This document shows positions 17,522 through 26,068 of a DNA stretch of 64,000 nt, piece by piece. The position numbers and the translations under genes are program-made. The notes below the pieces were generated by a model that saw only the letters and a list, made by a program, of their open reading frames with translations, did no database searches and was not told where the DNA came from. The DNA comes from Gemmatimonadaceae bacterium (GTDB lineage: Bacteria > Gemmatimonadota > Gemmatimonadetes > Gemmatimonadales > Gemmatimonadaceae). The first letter of the stretch is position 1. Every line of letters begins with the position of its first letter. The stretch covers positions 1 through 64,000 of the forward strand of contig JACCWE010000042.1 of assembly GCA_013697785.1 (NCBI GenBank), written 5' to 3'.

Positions 17522-20152
17522 TCAGCGCCGCTGCGCCACCTGCCCGATCCCCGCGCGCGGCGAGTCCAATTCGGAGATCTTGAGCCTCGCACTCGCTGCG
17601 GCCGCGCGCACTGCGCGCTCACGAAAAGGCTCGTCGCCGAACGCCCAGTTTCGCGCCACGACGCCGTAATGCGCCATCGCGCTGTCCCGGTAGCCCATCG
17701 ACTCGAATGTTCGTGCGAGCAGCTCGTGAAGCTCCGTGCGCGTCACATAGTAGTTCGACGCCTCGATCGGCCCGCGCAACGCGGCCTGCAGCAGCACCGC
17801 GGCCTCCTGCGCTCGCCCCGCGCCGATCGACGCCCGCGCGAGCTCGAGGTTCGCGCGAGTGTAGCCATCCGTCGGCGACCATATCGAGTGCTGAAGCTCG
17901 CGGAGCGCTTGCGCGCGATCGCCCCTCGCGTTCCAAAGCAGCCCGCGCAGATAGTGTGGCAGCTTCCAGTCGCGCCCGTATGCGCTCAAGCGTGCACTCC
18001 CCCCGACTTCATCCGCGAGCTGCGCGAGCCGCACCGTGTCGCCTGCGCCCGCCCACGCCGTTCCCGCGTGCGTCAGGAACCAGCTTCGGTGGCGCGCGAC
18101 CGAACCCGGCTCGATCGGCGATGGAATCGGCGGCAGCGCCGCGAGGGCCTCGAACTGATTCGCCGCATCGCGAAAACGCTGCTGCTCGAATGCGATCTGC
18201 GCCTCGGCGATCGCTGCGGTCTGCGGCGGCGGCTTCTCCAGCGACGCGAAGCGATGCGCGAGCACGAGCGCATCCACGAGTCTCCCCTGATTGCGCCTTA
18301 CAATCACCATCCACCAGAGCGCGGTCTCCTCCGCATCCGCGCTTCCGTACTGCATCCGCTGCGAGAGCAGGTGATCGGCCTCGGTGAATTCATCCGCATG
18401 CACGGCGATGATCGCCGCCGAGACATCGGCGTCGGTCTTCGGGTCGAGTGCGACGAGCTCACGCTCGGCGTCGTCGGCGTCGCTCTCATGCCCTTCGCGC
18501 GCGAGAACATCCCTGAGCGCGCTCCACGCCGCGATCGACTGCGGCTTTCGCTTGCTCCATGCCCGCGCGACAATCTCGGCCGCCGGAAGCGAATCAGCCA
18601 GCTGATACGCGCTCACGAGCTGCTCCGACGCGACGCACGACGCGCAGAAAGGGGGGCCTCCGTCGCCTGGCGACGAATCCGCGCTGATGACGCGACGCAG
18701 ATGCGGCACGGCACCGAGGAAGTTGCCGGCGCCGGCGAGCACTCCGGCGAGCGCAATCTGTCCGTCGGGCTCTCCGGGAAATTGCGTCGCGAGCGATTCG
18801 GCGATCGCCATTCGATCGGGATCGTCCACCATCATCGCCCACTCGGTCTTGATGATGAGCCGCTCGCGATCGCGTGCGCCGGCTCCGAGCCGCATCGCGC
18901 GCGACATCATCCCGGATGCGTCCGCCGCATCGCTACCGTGGTCGCAGATGGCGATGTAGTACGCCGCCATCGCGAAGGTGCTGTCTGCCTGGAGCGCATC
19001 GGCGAAAAGCGAGCGCGCGAGATGCGCATCACCCTTGTCGTAGAGCGCGCGGAGTCCTTCGTCGAAAAAGCTGCTCGCGACGGGAGACGACGCCGCGCCG
19101 CGCGGACGCGCGGGTGACTCGGCGCTCACCGATACGTGGCTCGACTGTGCCTGTCCGGATCGAATCGCGTACGTCGCGAAGCCGATCGCGAGAACGGCGG
19201 CAGCTGCCGCGAACATCCATCGCAGCACGCGCACTGGCATGACCAGCGGCGCTTCAATCGCGCTCAACGGAATTGTCCCGATCGATTCCGCGACATCGGT
19301 AGCGATGACTGTGGGAGCGACGACCGGCAACTTTGCCGCGATCACGTGCTCCTCCATCACCGGCCTCGCCGACACCGTGTCGCGCGCGCGGATGCTCGCG
19401 ACCAGCGCGCGCGATTCCGCCGACGGCTCAGACTCGAACTCCGCCAGCGCGCGCTGCGCCAGCTGCTCGTACACACGTAGCGCTCCCGTGCGATCGCCCT
19501 GTCGATCGAGCAGCGTCATGAGCCGTCGTTGTGCGCGCTCGTCGTCCGGCGCGCGGGCGGCCGCCCAGCGCGCCCACTCCGCCGCCAGCGCACCGCGTCC
19601 CTCGGCCGAGCTCTGTTCGCTCAGCGACCACGCCGCCGTCGTCGCCTTCTGCCTGAGACGCACGCGCTCCCTCTCGAGCCATTCCTCGAAGTCGCTCGAT
19701 GCATCGGAAATGAAGAAGCCATCGAGCAGATCGCCGCGGTACAGCGCGAGCGCCTCCTCGAGCGCGCCGCGCACGAGTGCGTCGTCGAAGGCGCGCACAT
19801 CGCACCAGAGAACATCACTCGCGAGACCGATGTCCTCCCCGCCGCGCGTCTGCACGACGTCGGCGCCCAGCGTGCTGCGGAGAAAGTGCACGGCCTGGCG
19901 CAGCGCGCGGCGCGCGCGCTCCTGGTCCATCTCGGGCCAGAAGAGCGAGAGCATCGTATCGCGACGGTGAAAGCCGGCCGGCGTCGCGAGTGCGAGATAG
20001 GCGAGAAGCGCGAGTCGCTTGGGCTGCGCGAGTGCCAGCCGAAGCTCGTTGTCCTGCTCATCGCGCAGGTCCACGGCGCCGAGGGTGCGAAAATGGATCA
20101 CGCGGCGACTGGCGAAGTGGTCACTGGAAGCGGAGGAGTTTGCGGCGCTCAC
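17522..20152 (-). CDS. BTAD/SARP-type transcriptional regulator with membrane segment and TPR region
   Basis: 876 residues, GTG start. Residues about 19-110 form a winged helix of the SARP/OmpR-like type (FRTLGAVDLR...PKRLALLAYLALA...FWPEMDQERARRALRQAVHFLR). About 115-255 is the bacterial transcriptional activation domain. A hydrophobic stretch at about 311-330 (MFAAAAAVLAIGFATYAI) looks like a membrane helix, and the remaining 540 residues are alpha-helical TPR-like repeats. SARP-like genes of this long type are abundant in Gemmatimonadota. A membrane-tethered activator with an external TPR sensor is my inference. Target genes are unknown; the diheme peroxidase-like gene lies next upstream in the same direction. 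Confidence 0.8.
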   Translation of the reverse strand: MSAANSSASSDHFASRRVIHFRTLGAVDLRDEQDNELRLALAQPKRLALLAYLALATPAGFHRRDTMLSLFWPEMDQERARRALRQAVHFLRSTLGADVVQTRGGEDIGLASDVLWCDVRAFDDALVRGALEEALALYRGDLLDGFFISDASSDFEEWLERERVRLRQKATTAAWSLSEQSSAEGRGALAAEWARWAAARAPDDERAQRRLMTLLDRQGDRTGALRVYEQLAQRALAEFESEPSAESRALVASIRARDTVSARPVMEEHVIAAKLPVVAPTVIATDVAESIGTIPLSAIEAPLVMPVRVLRWMFAAAAAVLAIGFATYAIRSGQAQSSHVSVSAESPARPRGAASSPVASSFFDEGLRALYDKGDAHLARSLFADALQADSTFAMAAYYIAICDHGSDAADASGMMSRAMRLGAGARDRERLIIKTEWAMMVDDPDRMAIAESLATQFPGEPDGQIALAGVLAGAGNFLGAVPHLRRVISADSSPGDGGPPFCASCVASEQLVSAYQLADSLPAAEIVARAWSKRKPQSIAAWSALRDVLAREGHESDADDAERELVALDPKTDADVSAAIIAVHADEFTEADHLLSQRMQYGSADAEETALWWMVIVRRNQGRLVDALVLAHRFASLEKPPPQTAAIAEAQIAFEQQRFRDAANQFEALAALPPIPSPIEPGSVARHRSWFLTHAGTAWAGAGDTVRLAQLADEVGGSARLSAYGRDWKLPHYLRGLLWNARGDRAQALRELQHSIWSPTDGYTRANLELARASIGAGRAQEAAVLLQAALRGPIEASNYYVTRTELHELLARTFESMGYRDSAMAHYGVVARNWAFGDEPFRERAVRAAAASARLKISELDSPRAGIGQVAQRR

Positions 20153-20386
20153 TGCGCCAGGCCAGGCTGGTTGCTCATATCATAGTACGAGGCCGCAACT
20201 CGCGACGGCAAGCCGAGTGTTTCGCTCGAGTCGGAATTAGAGAGCCGAGTCGGCACGAGCGCCCGGAGGTGCAACCGCTGGGTGCGGAAAGAGCCAGTCG
20301 GCCGTCCGTGCGGAGCTCCACACGGTACGATCGCCTGGCTCCCTCTGTGCGCCCCCGCGAGGAGGGCGGTTCCTTCACCTACGTGG

Positions 20387-21766
20387 TCAACGATCGACGC
20401 GCAGACCGCTCGGCACGTGTCTCGGTGTGAGCCGTCCGAGATCCCGCGCCCGGTCGTCCGTGAGCGCGCTCATGTAGTCGGTGAGCGAGTTGATGATCGA
20501 GTCCGTCAGCACCACACCGAGAATGATCGTGTCGCGGTGCGCGTTGATGTCCGGCGCGTTCGAGAGAAGCGTGCTGCGGAGCGCGGGCTCGAGCTGCAGC
20601 GGATCGAAAGCGAGCAGCTTCTTGTCCGACTCGCTGTAGTGCGCAATGAAGTCGCGCAGCGAGGTCATCGCGCCGTCGTGCCCGTACGGCGCCGTGAGCT
20701 CGACGTTGCGAAGCGGCGAGGTGCGGAAGCGATACTTCTCCGACTCGTCACCCGTGACGTTCATGCGGCCGAAATCATCGCGAAGGCTCGATCCATTCCC
20801 CTTGCCGGGGCCGAACTGCGCCACTGCGACGTCGTGGAACTTCTCATCGCTGAACGTCGCACCGTTGTGGCAGAGCGAGCACTTGATGGTCATGAAGATC
20901 TGTGCGCCGGCGAGCTGCTTCGGCGTGAGCGCGTTGTCCTTTCCGGCCAGGAAGCGATCCCACGGCGTGTCGTCGAAGGTGAGCTTGTCGACGAGGAAGC
21001 CGCCGATGGCGTTCGACGCGTGCGCGAAGGTCATGTCCCTGAACCGCTGCCCCGGATACGCACGCTCGAACATGTGACGGTATTCGGGGATCTGTCCAAG
21101 GCGGTGCATCAGCCCTTCCCAGATCGCGGTGTTGTCCGAATCGGCGACCAGGGCGAGCTCATTGCCCGTGTAGGCGCGCATCTCGTCGCGATTGCCGACC
21201 GGGAACATGCCAATCGCGGAGACGGGTCCGAATTCCAGCACCCGACGCATGCGGGGCGTGAGCTGACTGCCGGCCGGCGTGCTCAGACGTCCGTGCAGTC
21301 CCGCCTCGACGCGTCCATCCCAGAAGAGATGCTGCATGGCCGCGAGGTTGAACGCCGGCGGTGCATTTCGCGGGATGAAGAGCCCCTGCGGATGCACGCG
21401 TTCGGGACCGGAACCCTGCGCGCCCTGTCCGATCGAAAGGCTCCGATCGTCGCCCGTGGCAAACTGGGGAAGGTGGCACGTCATGCACGAGATATCGCGG
21501 TTACCGCTGAGGATCTTGTCGAAGGCCAGCGCGCGACCGAGCTCGACGAGCTCCGGGCGCACGTGCTGTCGCCTCGGGAGGGCAACTACCCCTCGTCCCG
21601 CTGCGAGCTGCCGCACGAGGGCCGCGGTTGGATTCGGGGGTGGGGGAGCATGATGTCGCGAAGCCAGCGGTTCCGTGCTCGCGGCCGGCTTCTCGTCGGC
21701 GCAATACATGAGCGGTGCGGCTAGGAAGGCCACCGCTGCATACGTCTTCCACGTTGTCCGGCGCAT
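20387..21766 (-). CDS. Diheme cytochrome c peroxidase / MauG-like protein
   Basis: 459 residues. Two c-type heme motifs are visible: C94-M-T-C97-H98 and C296-S-L-C299-H300, with the order and spacing of the CcpA/MauG family. The N-terminus (about 1-20) is hydrophobic and serves as a signal. The typical IPRNAPPAFNLAAM and FWDGRVE segments follow the first heme. Such proteins reduce hydrogen peroxide in the periplasm or modify partner proteins. No amine dehydrogenase gene is nearby, so peroxidase is the simpler call. It is preceded by a 169-base gap with a 7+7 inverted repeat. Confidence 0.88.
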   Translation of the reverse strand: MRRTTWKTYAAVAFLAAPLMYCADEKPAASTEPLASRHHAPPPPNPTAALVRQLAAGRGVVALPRRQHVRPELVELGRALAFDKILSGNRDISCMTCHLPQFATGDDRSLSIGQGAQGSGPERVHPQGLFIPRNAPPAFNLAAMQHLFWDGRVEAGLHGRLSTPAGSQLTPRMRRVLEFGPVSAIGMFPVGNRDEMRAYTGNELALVADSDNTAIWEGLMHRLGQIPEYRHMFERAYPGQRFRDMTFAHASNAIGGFLVDKLTFDDTPWDRFLAGKDNALTPKQLAGAQIFMTIKCSLCHNGATFSDEKFHDVAVAQFGPGKGNGSSLRDDFGRMNVTGDESEKYRFRTSPLRNVELTAPYGHDGAMTSLRDFIAHYSESDKKLLAFDPLQLEPALRSTLLSNAPDINAHRDTIILGVVLTDSIINSLTDYMSALTDDRARDLGRLTPRHVPSGLRVDR

Positions 21767-21828
21767 AGAACCTCTTGGGGGGGTGTTCTCAGCTCAAAAC
21801 GCCAATTCCCGGACTCATCTGGGAGACG

Positions 21829-21870
21829 GTCCGCTAACTAGATAATCGCAAGAGGTGCGAAAAAGCGGAC
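21829..21870. repeat. Inverted repeat upstream of the diheme peroxidase gene
   Basis: GTCCGCT (21829-21835) and AGCGGAC (21864-21870) are perfect inverted copies with a 28-base spacer that is richer in A and T than its surroundings. It sits about 60-100 bases upstream of the peroxidase start. It could be an operator or part of the promoter region. Confidence 0.35.
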
Positions 21871-21935
21871 ATTTAATCATCTCAACTGGTTGGCCGCGTC
21901 TAATGCGAGCTAATTATGCCTGAAGCGAGCTGATG

Positions 21936-22499
21936 CTAGCTTCCCAATAGATTCCGATGCAGCAGGAGGCGCGCTTTGCGCCAGTCTCGCCGCACGGTTC
22001 GCTCCGAGACTTTGCGAAAGGTCGCGATTTCCACGAGCGTGAAGCCGCAGAAAAAGTGCATGTCGACCAGCTCGGCCAGCGACGGCTCGAGCCCCGCCAG
22101 CTCATCGAGCGCGTCGCCGAGCGCTTCGAGCTCTCTCGCATCCTGCATCGATTCCTGCGACGGGAGCTCGTCGCCATCGAGCGTGATCTCGAGCTCGCGG
22201 CCGCGCTTCTTCGCGCGCCGCCGCCGCGTGTAGTCGATGACGAGTCCTCGCATCGCGCGAGAGGCGTAGCCAAGAAACCGCGCCTCGTCCGGAAAGTCGA
22301 CGTTCTTGCGGCCGACCATGTTGAGATATGCCTCGTGGAGCAGCGTCGTCGCTCCGAGGGTGATCGATGAGCCGGCGCGACGCAGATTGCTCTCCGCAAT
22401 CCGGTGCAGCTCGGCGTAGAGCATCTCGAACAGTGCGTCAGCGGCCGCCGGATCGGAGCGGTTCGCTCGCTCGATCAGTGCTAAAATATCGCCCGTCAA
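21936..22499 (-). CDS. ECF-type RNA polymerase sigma factor (TIGR02999-like)
   Basis: 187 residues from a TTG at 22499 preceded by a run of eight G and GAG. Region 2 shows LFEMLYAELHRIAE and DEARFLGYASRAMRGLVIDYTRRR. Region 4 shows SLAELVDMHFFCGFTLVEIA and TVRRDWRKARLLLHRNL. This matches the group TIGR02999 that is frequent in Acidobacteria, Planctomycetes and Gemmatimonadota and often works with serine/threonine kinases rather than classic anti-sigma factors. No kinase or anti-sigma gene is adjacent. The start is a little unusual because the Shine-Dalgarno-like run nearly touches it. Confidence 0.85.
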   Translation of the reverse strand: MTGDILALIERANRSDPAAADALFEMLYAELHRIAESNLRRAGSSITLGATTLLHEAYLNMVGRKNVDFPDEARFLGYASRAMRGLVIDYTRRRRAKKRGRELEITLDGDELPSQESMQDARELEALGDALDELAGLEPSLAELVDMHFFCGFTLVEIATFRKVSERTVRRDWRKARLLLHRNLLGS

Positions 22500-22623
22500 A
22501 CTCCCCCCCCGCTACGCTGGCGATGAACGAGTCGCGCTGTTCGCTCTCCGCGGAGCTCTTCTCCAAGGTCGAGGCTACGCGGATTCGAGGATGAAGGCCA
22601 ATGCCCGTGACGACTTGCCGGAG

Positions 22624-22641
22624 CAGCGCCGGGCGGCGCTG
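22624..22641. terminator. Hairpin after the ferritin-like gene
   Basis: CAGCGCC (22624-22630) and GGCGCTG (22635-22641) make a perfect 7-bp stem with a four-base loop, 22 bases after the ferritin-like stop on the minus strand. No T-tract follows, so it is either a weak terminator or an mRNA 3' stem. Confidence 0.35.
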
Positions 22642-22662
22642 ATCCGCAAGCGCGCGAGTCTC

Positions 22663-23157
22663 CTACTTACCCTTCTTCGGACCCTTTTCCTTTCGCATCT
22701 TCGGGTTCGGAACAACGCCGAGCGCGGATGCGAGATCGATCTGGTGATCCTGCTCCTGCTTGATGAGCTCCTGGAGTACCTCGGCTAGTGCGTACTCACC
22801 AAGTTCTTCTGCCTGTTTGATACGCTGGCGATAGTTGTCGATGGTGTCATCTTCGGCATGCAGGTCCGCCCACAGCATGTTCTCGTTCTCTTCCGAGACC
22901 TCGACTGTGGCGGGCACGTGTACGGGGTACGCGCCGAAATAGTCGATCTGGCGCGCGATCGCCAGCGCGTGATCGAGCTCTTCGTGGGCGTGCTTTTCGA
23001 GCTCACTGGCGATGTTCTGGAAGCGAGCGGTGTCGAGCTTCTGGCTGAAAATCACGTACTGAATGATCGCCTTGTACTCGCGGGCGAGGTCCGCCTGCAA
23101 ACCCGCTACGAGCTGCTCGCGCGTCACCGGCGCGGACGAAGGTTCCTGTTTGGCCAT
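22663..23157 (-). CDS. Ferritin-like / bacterioferritin-type protein
   Basis: 164 residues from the ATG at 23157. The four-helix bundle pattern is clear: LAREYKAIIQYVIFSQKL, EKHAHEELDHALAIARQI, and a final helix with QELIKQEQDHQIDLASAL. The glutamates and histidines in EKHAHEELDH and EQDHQ are placed as in di-iron ferroxidase sites. The C-terminus is Lys-rich (KMRKEKGPKKGK), which may bind DNA or RNA as in some Dps-like proteins; that is inference. It stands alone between an ECF sigma gene and the DUF5076 gene. Confidence 0.85.
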   Translation of the reverse strand: MAKQEPSSAPVTREQLVAGLQADLAREYKAIIQYVIFSQKLDTARFQNIASELEKHAHEELDHALAIARQIDYFGAYPVHVPATVEVSEENENMLWADLHAEDDTIDNYRQRIKQAEELGEYALAEVLQELIKQEQDHQIDLASALGVVPNPKMRKEKGPKKGK

Positions 23158-23241
23158 TGATCGGTCTCTAGCGTTTGAATGTGAAATGGGGCATCCTGCC
23201 CACCTGAATGAACGCAGGAAATCGGCCCGTGCGCGAGGGGG

Positions 23242-23520
23242 ATGAGTTACCCAAAAGATGAGATGAGCCCGCCGCCGGCGGCCTCCGAGGACCCGAAGTC
23301 GTTCGAGATCGCCCGGCTCTGGGTGGCGAGTGACGAGCAGCACGTCGTGCTCCGAACCGACGTGTGGCCGGATCCGGCGGCGTGGGGGATCGTGCTCGCG
23401 GATCTCGCGCGTCACGTCGCGACGGCCTACCAGCGGAAGGACGGGCATGATGTCGAGGATGTGCTCGAGCGAGTGCTCGCGGGCTTTCACGCGGAGATCG
23501 ATGGAGCATCCAGTGAGTGA
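23242..23520 (+). CDS. DUF5076-like small protein
   Basis: 92 residues, ATG with GAGGGG directly upstream. EIARLWVASDEQHVVLRTDVWPDPAAWGIVLADLARH is the recognisable core of DUF5076, which has no known role. The end overlaps the following cupin gene by about 20 bases, and the two are likely cotranslated. Confidence 0.7.
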   Translation: MSYPKDEMSPPPAASEDPKSFEIARLWVASDEQHVVLRTDVWPDPAAWGIVLADLARHVATAYQRKDGHDVEDVLERVLAGFHAEIDGASSE

Positions 23521-23899
23521 GCACCCGGAGGACGCGCCGATCGCGAAGCTGAGTCTCGTCTCGAAGTTCGCGGCAATCGACGATCACTGGAATCCGCGCA
23601 TCGTCGGCGAGCTCAATGGCCAGCACGTGAAGATCGCGAAGATTCATGGAGCATTCGACTGGCATCATCACGAGCACGAGGACGAGCTTTTTCTCGTGCA
23701 CCGCGGCTCCTTCCGCATGGAGTTTCGCGATCGCGCGATCGATCTCGAAGCCGGCGACATTCTCATCGTGCCGCGCGGAGTCGAGCACAGGCCCGTCGCG
23801 GATCACGAGGCCGAGATACTGATGTTCGAGCCTGCCGGTACGCTGAACACCGGCAACGTGACGAGCGCGCGCACGGTGCGCGAGCCCGAGCGGCTATAG
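23501..23899 (+). CDS. Cupin-domain protein
   Basis: 132 residues from the ATG at 23501; a GTG at 23513 is possible. The single cupin shows both metal motifs: FDWHHHEHEDELFLV (histidines and glutamate) and later GDILIVPRGVEHRPV. It is a small mononuclear-metal cupin with unknown substrate, the kind often annotated as a mannose-6-phosphate-isomerase-like protein. Start overlaps the DUF5076 gene. Confidence 0.85.
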   Translation: MEHPVSEHPEDAPIAKLSLVSKFAAIDDHWNPRIVGELNGQHVKIAKIHGAFDWHHHEHEDELFLVHRGSFRMEFRDRAIDLEAGDILIVPRGVEHRPVADHEAEILMFEPAGTLNTGNVTSARTVREPERL

Positions 23900-23935
23900 G
23901 ACATCCCAACGGATGCACTCAACTCGGCAGAGATC

Positions 23936-24520
23936 ATGACCACGACTTCAGCGGCTTCGACCGGGACCGCAGCGCTCCATCCACGCATTCAGGAGCTCAT
24001 CGACTATATCGATGTGCACCGCCGCGTGCTGCGCGACGCCGTCGCTTCGGTGCCGGAAAAGATGCGCGAGATCAAGCCGGCTGACGGCTCGTGGTCGGTG
24101 GCAGAGGTGGTGGAGCATGTATCGATGATCGAGCAGCGGATCGCGGCGTTGGTGACGATGCACGTCACCGCGGCGCGTGCGAGCGGTGTCGGTCCCGATC
24201 CCGACACGAGCTCAGTCGTCGCGAGCTTCGCGAATCCGGGGCAGCTGATCGATCGCGGAACGAAGATCGTTGCGCCGAAGCCGGTGGTGCCGACCGGCAC
24301 GCTCGACGCGAAGGCTGGAGTGGTGGCACTCGAGCAGTCGCGCGCCGCGATGGTGGCGTCGCTACACAACGCGAACGGCGTCTCCCTCGAGAATCTCGTC
24401 CAGACGCACGCCGTGCTCGGCCCTCGCAATCTCTACCACTGGATCGTGGCCACTGCATTACATGATGACCGGCATGCCGCGCAGATCCGGGAGCTCGGAA
24501 AATCGCTCGTCGTCAGCTGA
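23936..24520 (+). CDS. DinB-superfamily protein
   Basis: 194 residues. ADGSWSVAEVVEHVSMIEQRI near residue 55 and HWIVATALHDDRHAAQIREL near the end carry the spaced histidines of the DinB fold, with a third in the middle. The protein probably binds a divalent metal and could be a thiol-dependent transferase. It follows the cupin gene by 36 bases. Confidence 0.85.
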   Translation: MTTTSAASTGTAALHPRIQELIDYIDVHRRVLRDAVASVPEKMREIKPADGSWSVAEVVEHVSMIEQRIAALVTMHVTAARASGVGPDPDTSSVVASFANPGQLIDRGTKIVAPKPVVPTGTLDAKAGVVALEQSRAAMVASLHNANGVSLENLVQTHAVLGPRNLYHWIVATALHDDRHAAQIRELGKSLVVS

Positions 24521-24556
24521 CTTTCGCGCACGAATTACACTCCTCAGGAGCTCCAC

Positions 24557-24772
24557 ATGCGACCACTCGGAATCATCGGCGTCATTCTCATCATCGGCGG
24601 CGTGGTCGTGCTTGCGATGAAGGGAATCAGCTATACGAAAGACCGCGACTCGGTGAAGATCGCCGGCGTCGAGATCGCGAAAGAGGACCGCGGCTTCGTC
24701 CCACCCGTCGTGGGGATCATCGCCGTGGTCGCGGGCGTGGTGCTCGTCGCTGCGGGTCGAAAAAAGGCGTAG
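24557..24772 (+). CDS. Small two-helix membrane protein
   Basis: 71 residues with a CAGGAG ribosome site. Two membrane segments (about 5-22 and 49-67) enclose a charged, beta-like loop (SYTKDRDSVKIAGVEIAKED), and the protein ends in RKKA. It resembles small DUF3185-type membrane proteins in size and layout, but the loop differs. Function is unknown. Confidence 0.65.
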   Translation: MRPLGIIGVILIIGGVVVLAMKGISYTKDRDSVKIAGVEIAKEDRGFVPPVVGIIAVVAGVVLVAAGRKKA

Positions 24773-24773
24773 C

Positions 24774-25184
24774 GTGACGCGCGACGGCCGCGGCGTCGCA
24801 GCGCTGGCCGCCGCGGTGGCCGTCGCACTCGGCGCGTGTTCCCCCGAGCCGCCGCTCGTTGCCGGAAGCACCGACTCCTACGAGTTCACGGCGCGCGTGC
24901 GCAATGCGATTCGCGTCGGCGCAAACGATGCTGCCTCCGAGAAGATGCTCGCAGCGCAGCGCTTTGACTGCGCGCGCACCGACACACTTCAGGCCGAAGA
25001 AGGGGACACGCTCCAGGCACATTCAGCGCCCGATGAGCCGGGCACCGAGTATCTCACCTGCGACTACGTGAGCAGGCGCCGGTGGGGCGAGAAGGCGCAG
25101 CGCCGATATCTGGTGGTACTATACGTACGCGAGCATCGCGTCGATCGCGTCTTCGCGGTCACGCATCTGCGCGAAGTGCACTGA
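24774..25184 (+). CDS. Small lipoprotein of unknown function
   Basis: 136 residues, GTG start. The signal ends in VALGACS, a lipobox. The mature part is small and charged, with two further cysteines and a YLVVLYVREHRVDRVFAVTH core that could be a single alpha/beta layer. It is two bases after the small membrane protein and so probably in its operon. No known family. Confidence 0.65.
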   Translation: MTRDGRGVAALAAAVAVALGACSPEPPLVAGSTDSYEFTARVRNAIRVGANDAASEKMLAAQRFDCARTDTLQAEEGDTLQAHSAPDEPGTEYLTCDYVSRRRWGEKAQRRYLVVLYVREHRVDRVFAVTHLREVH

Positions 25185-25207
25185 TCAACCGTCACCCCAG
25201 GACACAC

Positions 25208-25315
25208 GTGAGCAAGGGCGAGAGAAAGATCCATCACAAGATCGTGTTCGGCGGAATCGTGATCCTGATCGTCATGCTCGTCTGGATCTTCGCCTTCCCC
25301 AAGCCCGGCCCGTGA
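25208..25315 (+). CDS. 35-residue single-span membrane protein
   Basis: A GTG start gives a basic, His-rich head (SKGERKIHHK), one strong membrane helix (about 13-30) and a short FPKPGP tail. Such very small single-span proteins often modulate a partner complex. It is 24 bases after the lipoprotein and likely cotranscribed. It is short, so the call rests on composition. Confidence 0.5.
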   Translation: MSKGERKIHHKIVFGGIVILIVMLVWIFAFPKPGP

Positions 25316-25327
25316 CGGCGCGCGGCA

Positions 25328-25597
25328 TCAGTGATCGATGCCGCGTCCCGTCTCCGACTGCAGCTCGTCGATCTTCTTCGACGCCTCAGCCTTCGTGAGC
25401 CCGTCCTCGAACGGCTCGCCAGCCTCCTCCGAGAGCGTCTTCAGATACGACGCCTGAGCGCCAGTCATGCTCTCGTTGCCGGTGACCCACTGATCGGGAT
25501 CCTTCTGCGTGGTCGTCGGAATCGAATCGTCGGCCGCGTTCACGTTGCCGTCGTCGCGAACGTCGCGGTCCCGATGCTGCACATTGCGCGTTGCCAT
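25328..25597 (-). CDS. DUF3072-family small protein
   Basis: 89 residues with an AAGGAG ribosome site. The core TGAQASYLKTLSEEAGEPFED and TKAEASKKIDELQ is diagnostic of DUF3072, a cytoplasmic protein of unknown role found in soil bacteria. The first 35 residues are polar and probably disordered. It is divergent from the DoxX-like gene. Confidence 0.85.
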   Translation of the reverse strand: MATRNVQHRDRDVRDDGNVNAADDSIPTTTQKDPDQWVTGNESMTGAQASYLKTLSEEAGEPFEDGLTKAEASKKIDELQSETGRGIDH

Positions 25598-25642
25598 GCC
25601 GATCTCCTTTTCGCTGTCGAATGACGTTGCAGGAACGGACAA

Positions 25643-26068
25643 GTGAATAGCATGACGCGTGCCGAAGAAACACCGAAACATGGGCGCGGCGACGTTGGCA
25701 TTACATGGTCGCGTCTGCTTCTCGCCGCCTCCTTTTCCTTCGCCGGCATCATGCACTTCGTCGTGCCCGCACCGTACATCGCGATCGTGCCGCCGTGGCT
25801 CCCCAACGCCGCTTTCCTCGTGGTCATGAGCGGCGTCGCTGAGATCCTGGGCGGGCTCGGCGTACTCCTCCCGCGAACGCGCCGGCTGGCCGGATGGGGG
25901 TTGATAGCGCTTCTCATTGCGGTATTCCCGGCGAACGTGCACATGCTGCGATTGGGCTACGAGCATGACGCAACGGCGCTCTGGAAAGCGGCACTCTGGA
26001 TTCGTCTCCCGCTGCAGCCACTGATGCTCTGGTGGGTATGGCGAGCGGCGGCCCGACCGCCGAAGTGA
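25643..26068 (+). CDS. DoxX-family membrane protein
   Basis: 141 residues from a GTG at 25643; an ATG at 25652 is also usable. Four membrane helices with the family pattern FAGIMHFVVPAPYIAIVPPWLP, GVAEILGGLGVLLP, and HMLRLGY. Homologues take part in thiol or quinol chemistry in other bacteria, but this one has no redox partner beside it. It overlaps the next gene by about 30 bases. Confidence 0.85.
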   Translation: MNSMTRAEETPKHGRGDVGITWSRLLLAASFSFAGIMHFVVPAPYIAIVPPWLPNAAFLVVMSGVAEILGGLGVLLPRTRRLAGWGLIALLIAVFPANVHMLRLGYEHDATALWKAALWIRLPLQPLMLWWVWRAAARPPK

